From: CAVSMC01 sp963798655
GTDB taxonomy: Bacteria; Pseudomonadota; Gammaproteobacteria; Burkholderiales; Casimicrobiaceae
Length of the DNA stretch: 64,000 nucleotides
Assembly (NCBI GenBank): GCA_963798655.1
Contig: CAWCUH010000012.1
Coordinates: forward strand, 186,001-250,000
Reading direction: 5' to 3'
Of the stretch, positions 16,352-25,998 are shown piece by piece (within the stretch, counting starts at the first letter, position 1; every line of letters begins with the position of its first letter). The notes beneath the pieces were generated by a model that saw only the letters and a list, made by a program, of their open reading frames with translations, did not search any database and was not told where the DNA came from. Made by a program: the position numbers and the translations under genes.

Positions 16352-17812
16352 ATGTTGTCTAAGGGGCGCGCCGACCCAGCGCGTGGAGGCGACGAGGACC
16401 CTTTACGCGATGCACAATCGTCGCTCGCTACACGCGCGCCGGTGGTTTCGGTCTCCGCGCTGCTCGGCTCCGCGCGACGGCTGATCGAGCGCGAGCTCGG
16501 GCTCCTCTGGGTCTCGGGCGAAATCTCGAATTTCACGCGCGCCGCGTCGGGGCACTGCTACTTCCGGCTGAAGGACGCGAGCGCGCAAGTGCAATGCGTG
16601 CTCTACCGCGCCAAGGCGCAATTCGTCGATTTTCCGCTGCGCAACGGCCTCGCAGTCGAAGTGCGCGCCGTGCCGTCGCTCTACGAGGCACGCGGCGAAT
16701 TCCAGCTTTGCGTCGAGGTCGTGCGCCACGCCGGCGTCGGCGCGCTGTACGAGCGCTTCCTGCGGCTCAAGGCGAAGCTCGCCGCCGACGGATGGTTCGA
16801 CGACGCGCGCAAGCGGCCGCTGCCTCCGTTTGCGCGCGCCGTGGGCATCGTGACGTCGCCCCGCGGCGCCGCGCTGCACGATCTCGTCACGACGCTTGCG
16901 CGCCGCTGGCCATTGCTGCCGATCGTGGTCTACCCCGCCGCGGTACAAGGCGAAAGCGCGCCGGCGGCGATCGCGCAGGCGATCCGCACGGCGAACGCGC
17001 GGGCGGAGGTCGACGTGCTGATCGTCGCGCGCGGCGGCGGCTCGCTCGAGGACCTTTGGGCGTTCAACGAGGAAGCCGTGGCGCGAGCGATCCATCAATC
17101 GGCGCTGCCGGTCGTATCCGGCGTCGGCCACGAGACCGATTTCACCATCTGCGATTTCGTCGCCGACGTGCGTGCCGCGACGCCGACGGCGGCCGCCGCG
17201 CTCGTCGCGCCCGATGCCGCGATGCTCGCAAGTTCGCTCGCAGCGCTTGCCGCGCGCTGGCGGCGGGAAGGCGCCCGCTCGATCGGCGCGCGCGCGCAGC
17301 GCGTCGACGGCTTGTCGCGACGGCTCGCGCATCCGGCCGCGAAGCTCGCTCAGCAGGCGCGCGACGCACACGCGCTGGCACGCCGGCTCGCACGCGGATG
17401 GAAGCATCAGGTCGCCACACTCGCATCGAGCAGCAACGCGTGCGCCGATCGATTGCGCCTGCGCCTGCGCCAGCCGCTCGCGCAGCGGGCGCGGGTGATG
17501 CAAGCGCAGGACTCGCTCGTGCGCAGCATGCATCCCGCGATCGAGCGGCGCAAGCGCGCGCTGGCGGCGCTCGCGCAGAACCTCGCGCACCTCAACCCTG
17601 CGGGGGTGCTCGAGCGCGGCTACGCGATCGTCGCCGACCGCGACGGTCGCATCGTCCACGACTCGCGCGACATCTCGATCGGCGACGACGTTGCGCTCAC
17701 GTTCGCGCGCGGCGGCGCGAGCGCGAAGATCACCAACAGCAACGAGGGTCAGAGTGCAGTTTCCGCTTCATCGCCGGACCGGCTGCGGCCGGACGCGGAT
17801 ACTGCACTCTGA
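16352..17812 (+). CDS. xseA: Exodeoxyribonuclease VII large subunit
   Basis: XseA with small subunits (XseB) degrades single-stranded DNA to oligonucleotides. The 486-residue protein has an N-terminal OB fold (PVVSVSALLGSARRLIERELGLLWVSGEISNF begins it), the catalytic core with GIVTSPRGAALHD, VLIVARGGGSLEDLWAFNEE and VVSGVGHETDFTICDFVAD, then a long coiled coil and the short C-terminal ERGYAIVAD segment. No xseB is adjacent. The last 24 or so codons (from SNEGQSAVSAS) come from an intergenic repeat that overlaps the stop, so the natural C-terminus has probably been replaced. The ATG at 16352 is the first in frame; the conserved part begins near residue 30. Confidence 0.95.
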   Translation: MLSKGRADPARGGDEDPLRDAQSSLATRAPVVSVSALLGSARRLIERELGLLWVSGEISNFTRAASGHCYFRLKDASAQVQCVLYRAKAQFVDFPLRNGLAVEVRAVPSLYEARGEFQLCVEVVRHAGVGALYERFLRLKAKLAADGWFDDARKRPLPPFARAVGIVTSPRGAALHDLVTTLARRWPLLPIVVYPAAVQGESAPAAIAQAIRTANARAEVDVLIVARGGGSLEDLWAFNEEAVARAIHQSALPVVSGVGHETDFTICDFVADVRAATPTAAAALVAPDAAMLASSLAALAARWRREGARSIGARAQRVDGLSRRLAHPAAKLAQQARDAHALARRLARGWKHQVATLASSSNACADRLRLRLRQPLAQRARVMQAQDSLVRSMHPAIERRKRALAALAQNLAHLNPAGVLERGYAIVADRDGRIVHDSRDISIGDDVALTFARGGASAKITNSNEGQSAVSASSPDRLRPDADTAL

Positions 17813-17815
17813 CCC
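17746..17815. repeat. Palindromic GGGTCAGAGT element overlapping the xseA stop
   Basis: GGGTCAGAGTGCAGT (17746-17760) and its exact complement ACTGCACTCTGACCC (17801-17815) bound a 40-base core that itself folds (CCGGC/GCCGG). The right end is followed by CTTGTTTTT, so the element would act as a terminator for xseA. Related copies are at 58647-58769. Elements of this look often accompany REP-associated tyrosine transposases, but none is encoded here. Confidence 0.85.
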
Positions 17816-17824
17816 CTTGTTTTT

Positions 17825-18988
17825 CTACGCCTCGTCCGGATCGGGATCGTCGACAGCGGGCGGGCGCTTCGATCGCGCGACGACGTCGCCGGGCGCCTGC
17901 GCGGCGATCTTCGGCGTCGTTGTGACGACATCGCCGTTCTGCGCGCGGTGGCGCAGCGCGTGATCGGCGAGCACCAGCGCGAGCATCGCCTCGGCGATCG
18001 GCGTCGCCCGGATGCCGACGCACGGATCGTGGCGACCGTGCGTGTTGACGATCACCGGGTTGCCGTCGCGATCGATCGAGCGGCGATCGAGGCGGATCGA
18101 CGACGTCGGCTTGATCGCGATCGCGACGACGACGTCCTGTCCGGTCGAGATGCCGCCGAGAATGCCGCCGGCGTTGTTCGACAGGAAGCCTTGCGGCGTC
18201 ATCTCGTCGGAATGCTCGGTGCCGCGCTGCGTGACGCTCGCGAAGCCGGCGCCGATCTCGACGCCTTTCACCGCATTGATTCCCATCATCGCCGCCGCGA
18301 TGTCGGCGTCGAGGCGCCCGTACACCGGCTCGCCCCAGCCGACCGGAACGCCCGCCGCGACGACGCGCACCTTCGCTCCGCACGAATCGCCCGACTTGCG
18401 CAGGCGGTCCATGAACGCCTCGAGCTCCGGTACGATCGCGTCGTTCGCGACGAAGAACGCGTTGCGATCGATCGCCGATGCGTCGACGAACGGAATCTCG
18501 ACCGAGCCGAGCTGCGCGAGGTGTCCGCGGATCGCGACGCCGTGGCGCTCGGCGAGCCATTTCTTCGCGATGGCGCCGGCAGCGACGCGCACCGCCGTCT
18601 CGCGCGCCGACGAGCGGCCGCCGCCGCGATAATCGCGAATGCCGTACTTCTGCCAGTACGCGTAGTCGGCATGGCCGGGGCGAAACGTCGCCGCGATGCT
18701 CGCGTAGTCCTTGCTGCGCGCGTCCTCGTTGCGGATCAGGAGCGCGATCGGCGTGCCGGTCGTGCGTCCCTCGAACACGCCGGAGAGAATCTCGACGGTG
18801 TCGGGTTCGCGACGTTGCGTCACGTGACGCGACGTGCCGGGCTTGCGGCGGTCGAGCTCGCGCTGGATGTCCGCTTCGGCGAGCGCAAGCCCGGGCGGAC
18901 ATCCGTCGACGACGCAGCCGATCGCCGGACCGTGCGACTCGCCGAACGACGTAACGGTGAACAGCGTGCCGAGCGTGTTGCCGGACAT
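17825..18988 (-). CDS. aroC: Chorismate synthase
   Basis: AroC catalyses the last shikimate-pathway step, conversion of EPSP to chorismate, with reduced FMN. The 387-residue protein starts MSGNTLGTLFTVTSFGESHG, the standard signature, and has GCPPGL, RRREPD-like HVTQRREPDTVEIL, RPGHADYAYWQKYG, RGGGRSSARETAVRVAAGAIAKK, and the C-terminal RHDPCVGIRATPIAEAM. The tail after residue 365 is rich in Pro and Asp and extends past the usual end. It converges with xseA; only eight bases separate its stop from the repeat element there. Confidence 0.98.
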   Translation of the reverse strand: MSGNTLGTLFTVTSFGESHGPAIGCVVDGCPPGLALAEADIQRELDRRKPGTSRHVTQRREPDTVEILSGVFEGRTTGTPIALLIRNEDARSKDYASIAATFRPGHADYAYWQKYGIRDYRGGGRSSARETAVRVAAGAIAKKWLAERHGVAIRGHLAQLGSVEIPFVDASAIDRNAFFVANDAIVPELEAFMDRLRKSGDSCGAKVRVVAAGVPVGWGEPVYGRLDADIAAAMMGINAVKGVEIGAGFASVTQRGTEHSDEMTPQGFLSNNAGGILGGISTGQDVVVAIAIKPTSSIRLDRRSIDRDGNPVIVNTHGRHDPCVGIRATPIAEAMLALVLADHALRHRAQNGDVVTTTPKIAAQAPGDVVARSKRPPAVDDPDPDEA

Positions 18989-19086
18989 GGAGGCGGTCGC
19001 GAACGCGGGGTGCGGCCGAGTCTAGCACGCGCGTCGCGCTCGTCCGTCCGAGCGCACGGCGATGTCGCGCCGTCCTGGAATCGGGC

Positions 19087-19836
19087 GTGACGATCGATCT
19101 GCCGCCTGCGTTGATCGAGCGCTTGCGCAATGCGCGCTCGGTGGCGGCGTTGACGGGTGCGGGCATCTCGGCGGAATCCGGCGTGCCGACGTTCCGCGAC
19201 GCGCAGACCGGGCTCTGGGCGCGGTTCGACCCGCTCGAGCTCGCCACCCCGGCGGCGTTCGCGCGCAATCCGAAGCTCGTCTGGGACTGGTACGCGTGGC
19301 GGCGCGAGCTGATTGCGAACGCGCAGCCGAACGCCGGCCATGTCGCGCTCGCCGCGCTCGAGCGGCGCGTCGGCCACTTCACGCTGATCACGCAGAATGT
19401 CGACGGCCTGCACCGCGAGGCAGGCAGCGCGCATGTCGTCGAGCTGCACGGCAACCTTGCGCGCGTACGCTGCTCGCGCTGCGCTCGCTACGCGCAGGCA
19501 TGGGACGCATCGAGCGCGCGTGAGGTGCCGCGATGCGCGTCGTGCGGCGCCTTCCTGCGCCCGGACGTCGTCTGGTTCGACGAGACGCTGCCCGACGACG
19601 CGCTCGCGCAGGCCGAGCGCGCGGCGAGCGAATGCGACGCGCTGCTCGTCGTGGGAACGTCGGCCGAGGTCTACCCGGCCGCGATGCTGCCCGCGTACGC
19701 GCAGCAGCGCGGCGCGATTGTCGTCGAGATCAATCCGAGCACGACGCCGCTCACCGCGCGCGCCGACTTCGTCCTGAGCGGCAGGGCGGGCGACGTGCTG
19801 CCGGCGCTCGTCGACGCAACGTGGCCGCTGCGCTGA
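19087..19836 (+). CDS. cobB: NAD-dependent protein deacylase, sirtuin class III (SIRT5/CobB-like)
   Basis: A 249-residue sirtuin that removes acyl groups from lysine using NAD. Visible motifs are GAGIS at 24-28, TQNVDGLH at 102-109, catalytic His 121 (ELHGN), and four zinc cysteines (129, 132, 150, 153). The motif Y69-x-x-R72 (WYAWRR) is the acidic-acyl pocket seen in SIRT5 and E. coli CobB, so desuccinylase/demalonylase activity is predicted alongside deacetylation. The GTG at 19087 is the only suitable start. It lies divergent from aroC and converges with the DUF3999 gene, 4 bases from its stop. Confidence 0.93.
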   Translation: MTIDLPPALIERLRNARSVAALTGAGISAESGVPTFRDAQTGLWARFDPLELATPAAFARNPKLVWDWYAWRRELIANAQPNAGHVALAALERRVGHFTLITQNVDGLHREAGSAHVVELHGNLARVRCSRCARYAQAWDASSAREVPRCASCGAFLRPDVVWFDETLPDDALAQAERAASECDALLVVGTSAEVYPAAMLPAYAQQRGAIVVEINPSTTPLTARADFVLSGRAGDVLPALVDATWPLR

Positions 19837-19840
19837 GCGG

Positions 19841-21247
19841 TCAGCCCGCGTCGGCGGAATCCGGCCTGCGCGGTTCGTCCTGAGCGCCGGGACGCGCACC
19901 CATCTGCCGCGTGAGCCGCCATGCCATCCAGCCGAGGACGACGGCTGCGAGCACGAGCACCGACCACAACGCCCAGCGCTTGACGTCGATCGACTTGCGC
20001 AGAGCACGCGGGTCGGACGGCGCGAGCGCGCCGGCGGTGGCGACGGCAAGCGTCGACGGATCGAACGTCGCGCGCTCGTAGCCGGGAACGAGCGTGTCGA
20101 TCGCAAGCGCCGCTGGCTTCGCGGCGCGGCTTCCGTACGCGAGCGCGAACGGTGCGGCGCCGCGCGCGGCGAACACGATCACCTGCGGATGCCAGCCGAC
20201 CGACAGACGAACGTCACCCGCGATCGCGCCGGCCTTCGGATCGATGCGTACCTGCCAATAGCGGCGCGGCGGCGCGCTGATCGCGACGGGCGGGCTCGCG
20301 ATCTCGCCGTCCGACTGGCGCAGCCGGTAGAACACCCCGAAGGCGACTGGTTGCCATTCGTCGTCGCCGGATGCGCGCGCGAAGAGTCGCGCCGGCGCGA
20401 CCGTATTGAGCTCGGGCAGCTCGAGGGTCGCGCGATCGACCGGAAACTGGCCGCCGACGTCGAACTCGTATTCACCCGGCTTGCCCGGCGTGGCTGCGCC
20501 CGCCACGGATCGCCATTGCCGCGGCGCCTCGGCGATGCGCTCGCCGTACTCGACGGTCACGCCGGCGAGCTCGGGCGCCGGCTGTCCTGCGAGCCAGGCG
20601 ATGCGCAGGTACTTCGCCGTCGACGGCGCGAACTCGACGCGGTTGCGCACGAGCCGTCGCCCGGCGAACTCGAGGTCGATCAGCGGCGTGTCGGGCACGA
20701 GCATGCGCCAAGCGACGAGATCGTCGCTCGCGTCGACACGAACGCGCGTCGACACGTTCGTCGCACCTGCGAACGGCAGCGTCAGCGCGACCAGCGGCAG
20801 CCTCACCGCGCTTGCGTCGACGAGGTAGCCGGCGAGTCGCTGCGCGGCGAGCGGCTGCCCTTCGCGGCTCGCCAAGCTCACCGTCATGCGCGGCCCGTCC
20901 TTGCGGAGCGTGATCGCGACGTCGGCCAGGTCGCCGCGCGCGGCGTCGACGCGAAGCGGGAACAGTGGCAGCGCCGCGACACCCGCTGCCTCGCGCGTCG
21001 ATGCGGGCAGCGGCAGGAAGGCGTGCGCGACCGGCGCGCCATCGGCATTGAACACGCGAAGATCGCCGAGGTCGGCGCGAACCGCGCCCTCGTAGACGTC
21101 GGCGGGCACGGCGATACGAACGAACGCGCGCTCTTCGTCGATCGCGAGCGGAATCCGGTACGCGTAATCCTGCGGCGTTTCGGCAGACGCAGCGCTCTGC
21201 GCGAGCGCGGCGCACGCGAGCGCGAACGCAGTCGCGCACAGTTTCAT
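19841..21247 (-). CDS. DUF3999 family exported membrane-anchored protein
   Basis: A 468-residue protein with a signal peptide (MKLCATAFALACAALAQSAASA), a long beta-rich periplasmic region typical of DUF3999 (RIPLAIDEERAFVRIAVPADVY, then WRSVAGAATPG), and one C-terminal membrane helix (WALWSVLVLAAVVLGWMAWRL) with a basic cytoplasmic tail. Function is unknown. Its start codon overlaps the stop of the DUF2339 gene upstream by four bases (ATGA), so the two are translationally coupled. This pairing is a known genomic association and suggests a joint membrane complex. Confidence 0.92.
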   Translation of the reverse strand: MKLCATAFALACAALAQSAASAETPQDYAYRIPLAIDEERAFVRIAVPADVYEGAVRADLGDLRVFNADGAPVAHAFLPLPASTREAAGVAALPLFPLRVDAARGDLADVAITLRKDGPRMTVSLASREGQPLAAQRLAGYLVDASAVRLPLVALTLPFAGATNVSTRVRVDASDDLVAWRMLVPDTPLIDLEFAGRRLVRNRVEFAPSTAKYLRIAWLAGQPAPELAGVTVEYGERIAEAPRQWRSVAGAATPGKPGEYEFDVGGQFPVDRATLELPELNTVAPARLFARASGDDEWQPVAFGVFYRLRQSDGEIASPPVAISAPPRRYWQVRIDPKAGAIAGDVRLSVGWHPQVIVFAARGAAPFALAYGSRAAKPAALAIDTLVPGYERATFDPSTLAVATAGALAPSDPRALRKSIDVKRWALWSVLVLAAVVLGWMAWRLTRQMGARPGAQDEPRRPDSADAG

Positions 21248-24090
21248 GACGGCTCCTTTCGTGCGGGCACTGGCGCTAGATAACCGATCAACAGCAGCAG
21301 CAGGCCGACGCCGATGAACGACACGATGCGCTCGATCGTGCCGACGCGCGACAGGTCGACGACGAAGAGCTTGGCGACGACAACTGCAAGCAGCGCCGCG
21401 CCGGCGATCCAGCCGAGCCGCGCGGCGCGGCGATTCGACCACACCATCGCCGCGAGCGCGCAGACGGTCCACAACAGCGACAGCATCGCCTGCACCAGCG
21501 GCGATTGCCACAGCGCATCGACCTCGTACGGGATGCCGAATGCGTGATGCACGGTGCGAAGCGCGAGCGCATTGAGCCATACGAACACGAGCAGTGCCGC
21601 GACGCCGAGGCGCAGCTCGCGCGGGAACACCACTCGCAAGTCGATGCCTTCTGCACGCAGCCGCAGCGTCCACATCAGCATCGCGACCAGCACGAAGCCT
21701 TGCGTCAAGTCGAGCGGATTGACCAGCGGCACGAACGGCAGCGGCGCCGGATCGCCGTCGCTCCACACGTTCGCCGCGAGCGACCACACGACGAGCCACG
21801 CGACGAGCGGCGCCGCGCCGCGGACGAGATAGGCGCGCCGATGCACGCCGACCGGCCATCGCATGCCCGACGACAGCGCCGCGACGTCGGCGAGCGCGAA
21901 GGCCGGCGCGAGACCCCACGCGGCGAGCCGCCACACCGGCGCCCCGCCGACGATGTCATCGGCGGCCCACCCGATCTCGTGCGTGGCGACGAGCACGACG
22001 AGCCACAGCGCGCCCGCGTGCGCCCAGTCGACAAGACTCGCCGCGACGCCGCCGCCGCGCTCGAAATGACGCAGCAGCACGATGGCAACGACGATCGCGA
22101 ACGGCCAGGCGACGACGCCGGCATGTGCAAACAGATGATCGCCGCTCGAGCCGAAATTCTCGATCGACGCGACGCCGGCGAGCGCGATCGCGAGCAGCGC
22201 GGGCAGCGTCAGCGCCGCCGGCACCCGCGCAATCGGCCAGCGCAGGCGTTGCGCGAGCGCGGCGAAGAGCAGTGCGTTCGCGGCGACGAACGCGACGCCG
22301 GCATTCGGCTGGTTCACCGCGGCGATCCAGCGCTCGATCTCGCGCCACGCGGCGCCGAGCCACCACAGCACGCCCCATGCGAACACGAACGGCACCAGCG
22401 CGCGCTCGATCGGCTCGATCGCGTCGTCGTGCGCCCGATAGACGTATGCGGTGACGAGCGCGGCCAGCGCGACGAGCGCCGCGCCAATGAAATCGCTGTT
22501 CAGCACCGGCAGAACGTGCGACACGAATCCCGGCGCGCGCGCGAGCCCGAGAGCGAATGCGACGCCGGCCGCAACCTGCAGCGCAAGCCCGAACCAGCGC
22601 GGCAGCCGGCGGCGCTGGCGTGCACCGATCCAGGCGATCGCCGCGCCTTCGAGCGCCCACGTGCCGGAAGTCCAGCGCGCGTCGAGCGCGAACGGCACGG
22701 CGAGCGTCGCGAACACGACGCCGAGCGCGACGAACGACTCGACCAGCAGGCGCAAATCGTCGCGCCGGCGCGCATGGAGCCAGCGGGCGAGGCCGATGTA
22801 GAGCGCCGACGCGGCGATCGCGCTCGCCGCCATGGCGAATTCGGTGTCGCGCACGAGCGCGTGCTGAAGCGCCCCCGCAACGAGCGGCGTGCCGAACACG
22901 ATGGTGCCGTCGACATAGTCGCGCACGGCAACCGATTGACGTACCGCGTAGAGCACGGCGATCGCGACGTAGAACAGGAAGAAGAGCACGAGGAACGGCT
23001 CGGTCGTCGCGAAAAGCTCCGGCCGGTAGCGCGTGACGCCCCACAGCGTGCCGACGACGAACGTGCACACGAAGCCGAGCAGGTTCAGCACGCGCCACGC
23101 CTTGAACCACGCGATGAAGAAGATCGCCGCGTTCAGCAGTGCGTAATACGAGAAGAGCATCACGTGGCTGCCGGACGATGTCGACGTGAGGATCGGCGCG
23201 GCGAAGCCGCCGAGCACGCCCAGCGCAGCGAGCGCGATCGCATCCTGGCGAATCGCGAGCCAGCTCGAGAGCGCCGCGATCCAGAACAGCAGCGCGAACG
23301 CCGCCGCCGGCGGAATCAGCTGGTAGAGCTTCATCGCGGCGAACACGGTCAGGTACAGCACGCCGATGCCGCCGCCCTGCACGATCATCGCGTACGCCGC
23401 GCGCGCGTCGCGCAGCCGCCAGCCGACGACGAGCAGCGCGATGCCGCCGAGCGCGACGCCCGCGAGGCGAATCTCGATCGGGACGCTCACGTGCTCTGCC
23501 GCGTACTTGAGCAGAAACCCGACGCCGATGAAGAGCACGACGACGCCCAGACGTGCGAGCGTGTTGCCGCCGACGATCCATGCCCATACCGGATTGGGCC
23601 GGGACGGTTCCGGCGGCGGCGGCGATTCAACGAGCGACGGAGCGACCGGCGCAGCGGCTGCCGCCGGCATCGTTGCGTCCACCGCTGCGGCGAGCACCGG
23701 TGCGGACGTCATCGGCTCGACCGGCGGCGCCGCGGCGACGCGCGCGGGCGACGGCGCGGCATCGTCGAGCGGCGGCGGCGCGATGCTCGTGGCCTCTGCG
23801 GTTGCACGCGAGCGACCCGCGGCAACGTGCTCGAGCTCCGCGACGCGACGCTCGAGCGCGGCGACGCGCTCGGCGAGCGGCTGCGCCGCTGCGGACGCGA
23901 GCGTCGCCGGCACGCCGGCATCGGAGGCGAGCGCTTCGTCGCGCGGCTTGCGAAAGCGATCGCGGTCGCGCGAGCGCGAGACGAACGCGCCGACGACGAA
24001 GCCCACGATCGCGAACAGTACCGCCTCGCGATCGCCGAACGCGAGCTTGCCGATGATCCCGCCGACGAACAGTCCGATCAAAGCCGCCAT
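21244..24090 (-). CDS. DUF2339 family polytopic membrane protein
   Basis: A 948-residue inner-membrane protein. The N-terminus holds two hydrophobic helices (MAALIGLFVGGIIGKLAFG and AVLFAIVGFVVGAFVSR), then a coiled coil (LAERVAALERRVAELEHV) and a Pro/Ala-rich linker of about 90 residues. From about residue 170 a very long array of 20 or more membrane segments continues to the end, beginning PVWAWIVGGNTLARLGVVVLFIGVGFLLKYAAEH, the DUF2339 signature. The family has no known activity. It is coupled to the DUF3999 gene. Members this large may be transporters or envelope scaffolds, but nothing here decides it. Confidence 0.92.
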   Translation of the reverse strand: MAALIGLFVGGIIGKLAFGDREAVLFAIVGFVVGAFVSRSRDRDRFRKPRDEALASDAGVPATLASAAAQPLAERVAALERRVAELEHVAAGRSRATAEATSIAPPPLDDAAPSPARVAAAPPVEPMTSAPVLAAAVDATMPAAAAAPVAPSLVESPPPPEPSRPNPVWAWIVGGNTLARLGVVVLFIGVGFLLKYAAEHVSVPIEIRLAGVALGGIALLVVGWRLRDARAAYAMIVQGGGIGVLYLTVFAAMKLYQLIPPAAAFALLFWIAALSSWLAIRQDAIALAALGVLGGFAAPILTSTSSGSHVMLFSYYALLNAAIFFIAWFKAWRVLNLLGFVCTFVVGTLWGVTRYRPELFATTEPFLVLFFLFYVAIAVLYAVRQSVAVRDYVDGTIVFGTPLVAGALQHALVRDTEFAMAASAIAASALYIGLARWLHARRRDDLRLLVESFVALGVVFATLAVPFALDARWTSGTWALEGAAIAWIGARQRRRLPRWFGLALQVAAGVAFALGLARAPGFVSHVLPVLNSDFIGAALVALAALVTAYVYRAHDDAIEPIERALVPFVFAWGVLWWLGAAWREIERWIAAVNQPNAGVAFVAANALLFAALAQRLRWPIARVPAALTLPALLAIALAGVASIENFGSSGDHLFAHAGVVAWPFAIVVAIVLLRHFERGGGVAASLVDWAHAGALWLVVLVATHEIGWAADDIVGGAPVWRLAAWGLAPAFALADVAALSSGMRWPVGVHRRAYLVRGAAPLVAWLVVWSLAANVWSDGDPAPLPFVPLVNPLDLTQGFVLVAMLMWTLRLRAEGIDLRVVFPRELRLGVAALLVFVWLNALALRTVHHAFGIPYEVDALWQSPLVQAMLSLLWTVCALAAMVWSNRRAARLGWIAGAALLAVVVAKLFVVDLSRVGTIERIVSFIGVGLLLLLIGYLAPVPARKEPS

Positions 24091-24120
24091 GTCGCCCCTC
24101 GCGTGTGCCGAGCGCCGCCG

Positions 24121-25998
24121 TTACCTTCGCCCGCCGCGCAGCGCGAGCACGCGCGCGTGCAGCAGCTCGGCGGTCGCGTGCTGCGGCGCGACCGGCGCGC
24201 CGCCGCTCAATGCAATGCGCGAGAAGATGCCGCGCCACCGGCGCATCGCAACGCCCTCGCTCGCGCGGCTGAAGAAGCTGCCCCACAACCCGGAGAGCGC
24301 GAGCGGCACGACCGGCACCGGCGTCGCCGCGACGATCTGCTGGACGCCCGGGCGAAACGCGCTCATCTCGCCGCTGCGCGTCAACGCGCCCTCGGGAAAG
24401 ATGCCGACGACTTCGCCGTCCGCCAGCGCGCGCGCGACGGCGGCGAACGCCCGCTCCTTCATCTGCGCATCTTCCTTCGCCGGCGCGATCGGGATCGTGC
24501 GCATCGTGCGAAAGATGAACGACAGCACCGGCACGCCGAAGATGCGGTGATCCATCACGAAGCGGATCGGACGGCGCACGCAAGCGGCGATGACGACCGC
24601 GTCGACGTAGCTTACGTGGTTGCAGACGATGACGCACGGCCCTTCGTCGGGAATGTTTTCGAGGCCGCGCACGCGGACGCGGTAGAACGTGTGCACGAGC
24701 AGCCATGCGAGAAATCGCATCAGGAACTCGGGCATCAGCCGATAGATGAACGCCGCGACGGCCGCGTTCATCAGCCCGACCGCGAGAAACAGCTCGGGAA
24801 TCGACAGCCCGGCGCGCAGCAGTCCGATTGCGACGAACGCCGACGCGACGATGAACAGCGCGTTCAGCACGTTGTTCGCGGCGATGATCCGTGAGCGGTG
24901 CGACGCAGGCGATCGCTGCTGGATCAGCGCGTACAGCGGCACGATGAAGAAGCCGCCGAACACGCCGATCAGCACGAGGTCCGCGGCGACGCGCCAATGC
25001 GCCGGCAGCGCGAAGAATGCGCCGAGGCCGCCCAGCGTCGCCCGCTGCAGCCCGCGGCTCGCGAGCCAGAGGTCGAGCGCAAACACCGACAGGCCGATCG
25101 ACCCGAACGGCACCAGGCCGAGCTCGAGCTTGCGGCCCGACATCCGCTCACAGAGAAGCGAGCCCGCGCCGATGCCGATCGAGAACAGCGCGAGCAGCGC
25201 GGTGACCACCGTCGCGTCGCCACCGAGCACGTCGCGCGAGAAGCCGGCGAACTGCGCGAGGAAGATCGCGCCGTAGAACCAGAACCACGAGATGCCGAGC
25301 ATCGAGCGCCACACGACGACGTTGCCGTGCGCGAAGCGAAGATTGGCGAGCGTTTCGGTCAGCGGGTTCCAGTTGAGCGCGAGCGCCGGGTCGACCGCCG
25401 GCGTCGGGGGAATCGCGCGGCTCACCGCGTAGCCGACGACGGCGAGCGCGATCGCGAGAACGCCGGCAGCGACCGGCCCGACGTCGGCGACGACGAGTCC
25501 GCCGGCGATCGTGCCGAGCAGGATCGCGACGAACGTTCCCATCTCGACCAGGCCATTGCCGCCGACCAACTCGTCCGCTGCGAGCGTCTGCGGCAGGATC
25601 GCGTACTTGACCGGCCCGAACAGCGTCGAGTGGACGCCCATCAGCGCGAGCGCGACGAACAGCAGCACGAGGCTGCGCTGCCAGAATCCGGCCACGCCGA
25701 TCGCCATGATGGCGATCTCGAACAGCTTGATGTAGCGAATGAGCCTTGCCTTGTCGTACTTGTCGGCGAGCTGGCCGCCGGTCGCCGAGAGCAGCATGAA
25801 CGGCGCGATGAACACCGCGCCGGCGAGGTTCACCAGCGCGTTCGCGTCGAGCGCGGTGATGCTCGCCGCATTGAACGCAACATAGATGACGAGCGCGTTC
25901 TTGTAGACGTTGTCGTTCGCAGCCCCGAGGAACTGCGTCCAGAAGAACGGCGCGAAGCGTCGCTGCGACAGCAGGTCGAACTGGCTCGGCTCTCTCAT
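24121..25998 (-). CDS. MFS transporter fused to PlsC-type acyltransferase (LplT-Aas-like)
   Basis: A 625-residue fusion. Residues about 1-410 are a 12-segment MFS domain resembling the lysophospholipid flippase LplT (FFWTQFLGAANDNVYKNALVIYV, the family start; GVHSTLFGPVKYAILP). Residues about 430-625 are a PlsC/LPLAT acyltransferase with NHVSYVDAV (the HxxxxD motif) and FPEGALTRSG (glycerophosphate-binding EGxxS/T). Known relatives bring lysophospholipids across the inner membrane and re-acylate them. The acyl-ACP synthetase module of full-length Aas is missing. The start ATG at 25998 fits the family. It is divergent from an HTH regulator gene, 165 bases away. Confidence 0.93.
   Translation of the reverse strand: MREPSQFDLLSQRRFAPFFWTQFLGAANDNVYKNALVIYVAFNAASITALDANALVNLAGAVFIAPFMLLSATGGQLADKYDKARLIRYIKLFEIAIMAIGVAGFWQRSLVLLFVALALMGVHSTLFGPVKYAILPQTLAADELVGGNGLVEMGTFVAILLGTIAGGLVVADVGPVAAGVLAIALAVVGYAVSRAIPPTPAVDPALALNWNPLTETLANLRFAHGNVVVWRSMLGISWFWFYGAIFLAQFAGFSRDVLGGDATVVTALLALFSIGIGAGSLLCERMSGRKLELGLVPFGSIGLSVFALDLWLASRGLQRATLGGLGAFFALPAHWRVAADLVLIGVFGGFFIVPLYALIQQRSPASHRSRIIAANNVLNALFIVASAFVAIGLLRAGLSIPELFLAVGLMNAAVAAFIYRLMPEFLMRFLAWLLVHTFYRVRVRGLENIPDEGPCVIVCNHVSYVDAVVIAACVRRPIRFVMDHRIFGVPVLSFIFRTMRTIPIAPAKEDAQMKERAFAAVARALADGEVVGIFPEGALTRSGEMSAFRPGVQQIVAATPVPVVPLALSGLWGSFFSRASEGVAMRRWRGIFSRIALSGGAPVAPQHATAELLHARVLALRGGRR

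Noticed and set aside
21505..24894. A plus-strand open frame of more than 1100 codons opposite DUF2339 and the MFS-PlsC gene
   Set aside because: Composition is almost entirely Arg, Asp, Glu and His with no domain; it mirrors genuine membrane proteins on the other strand.
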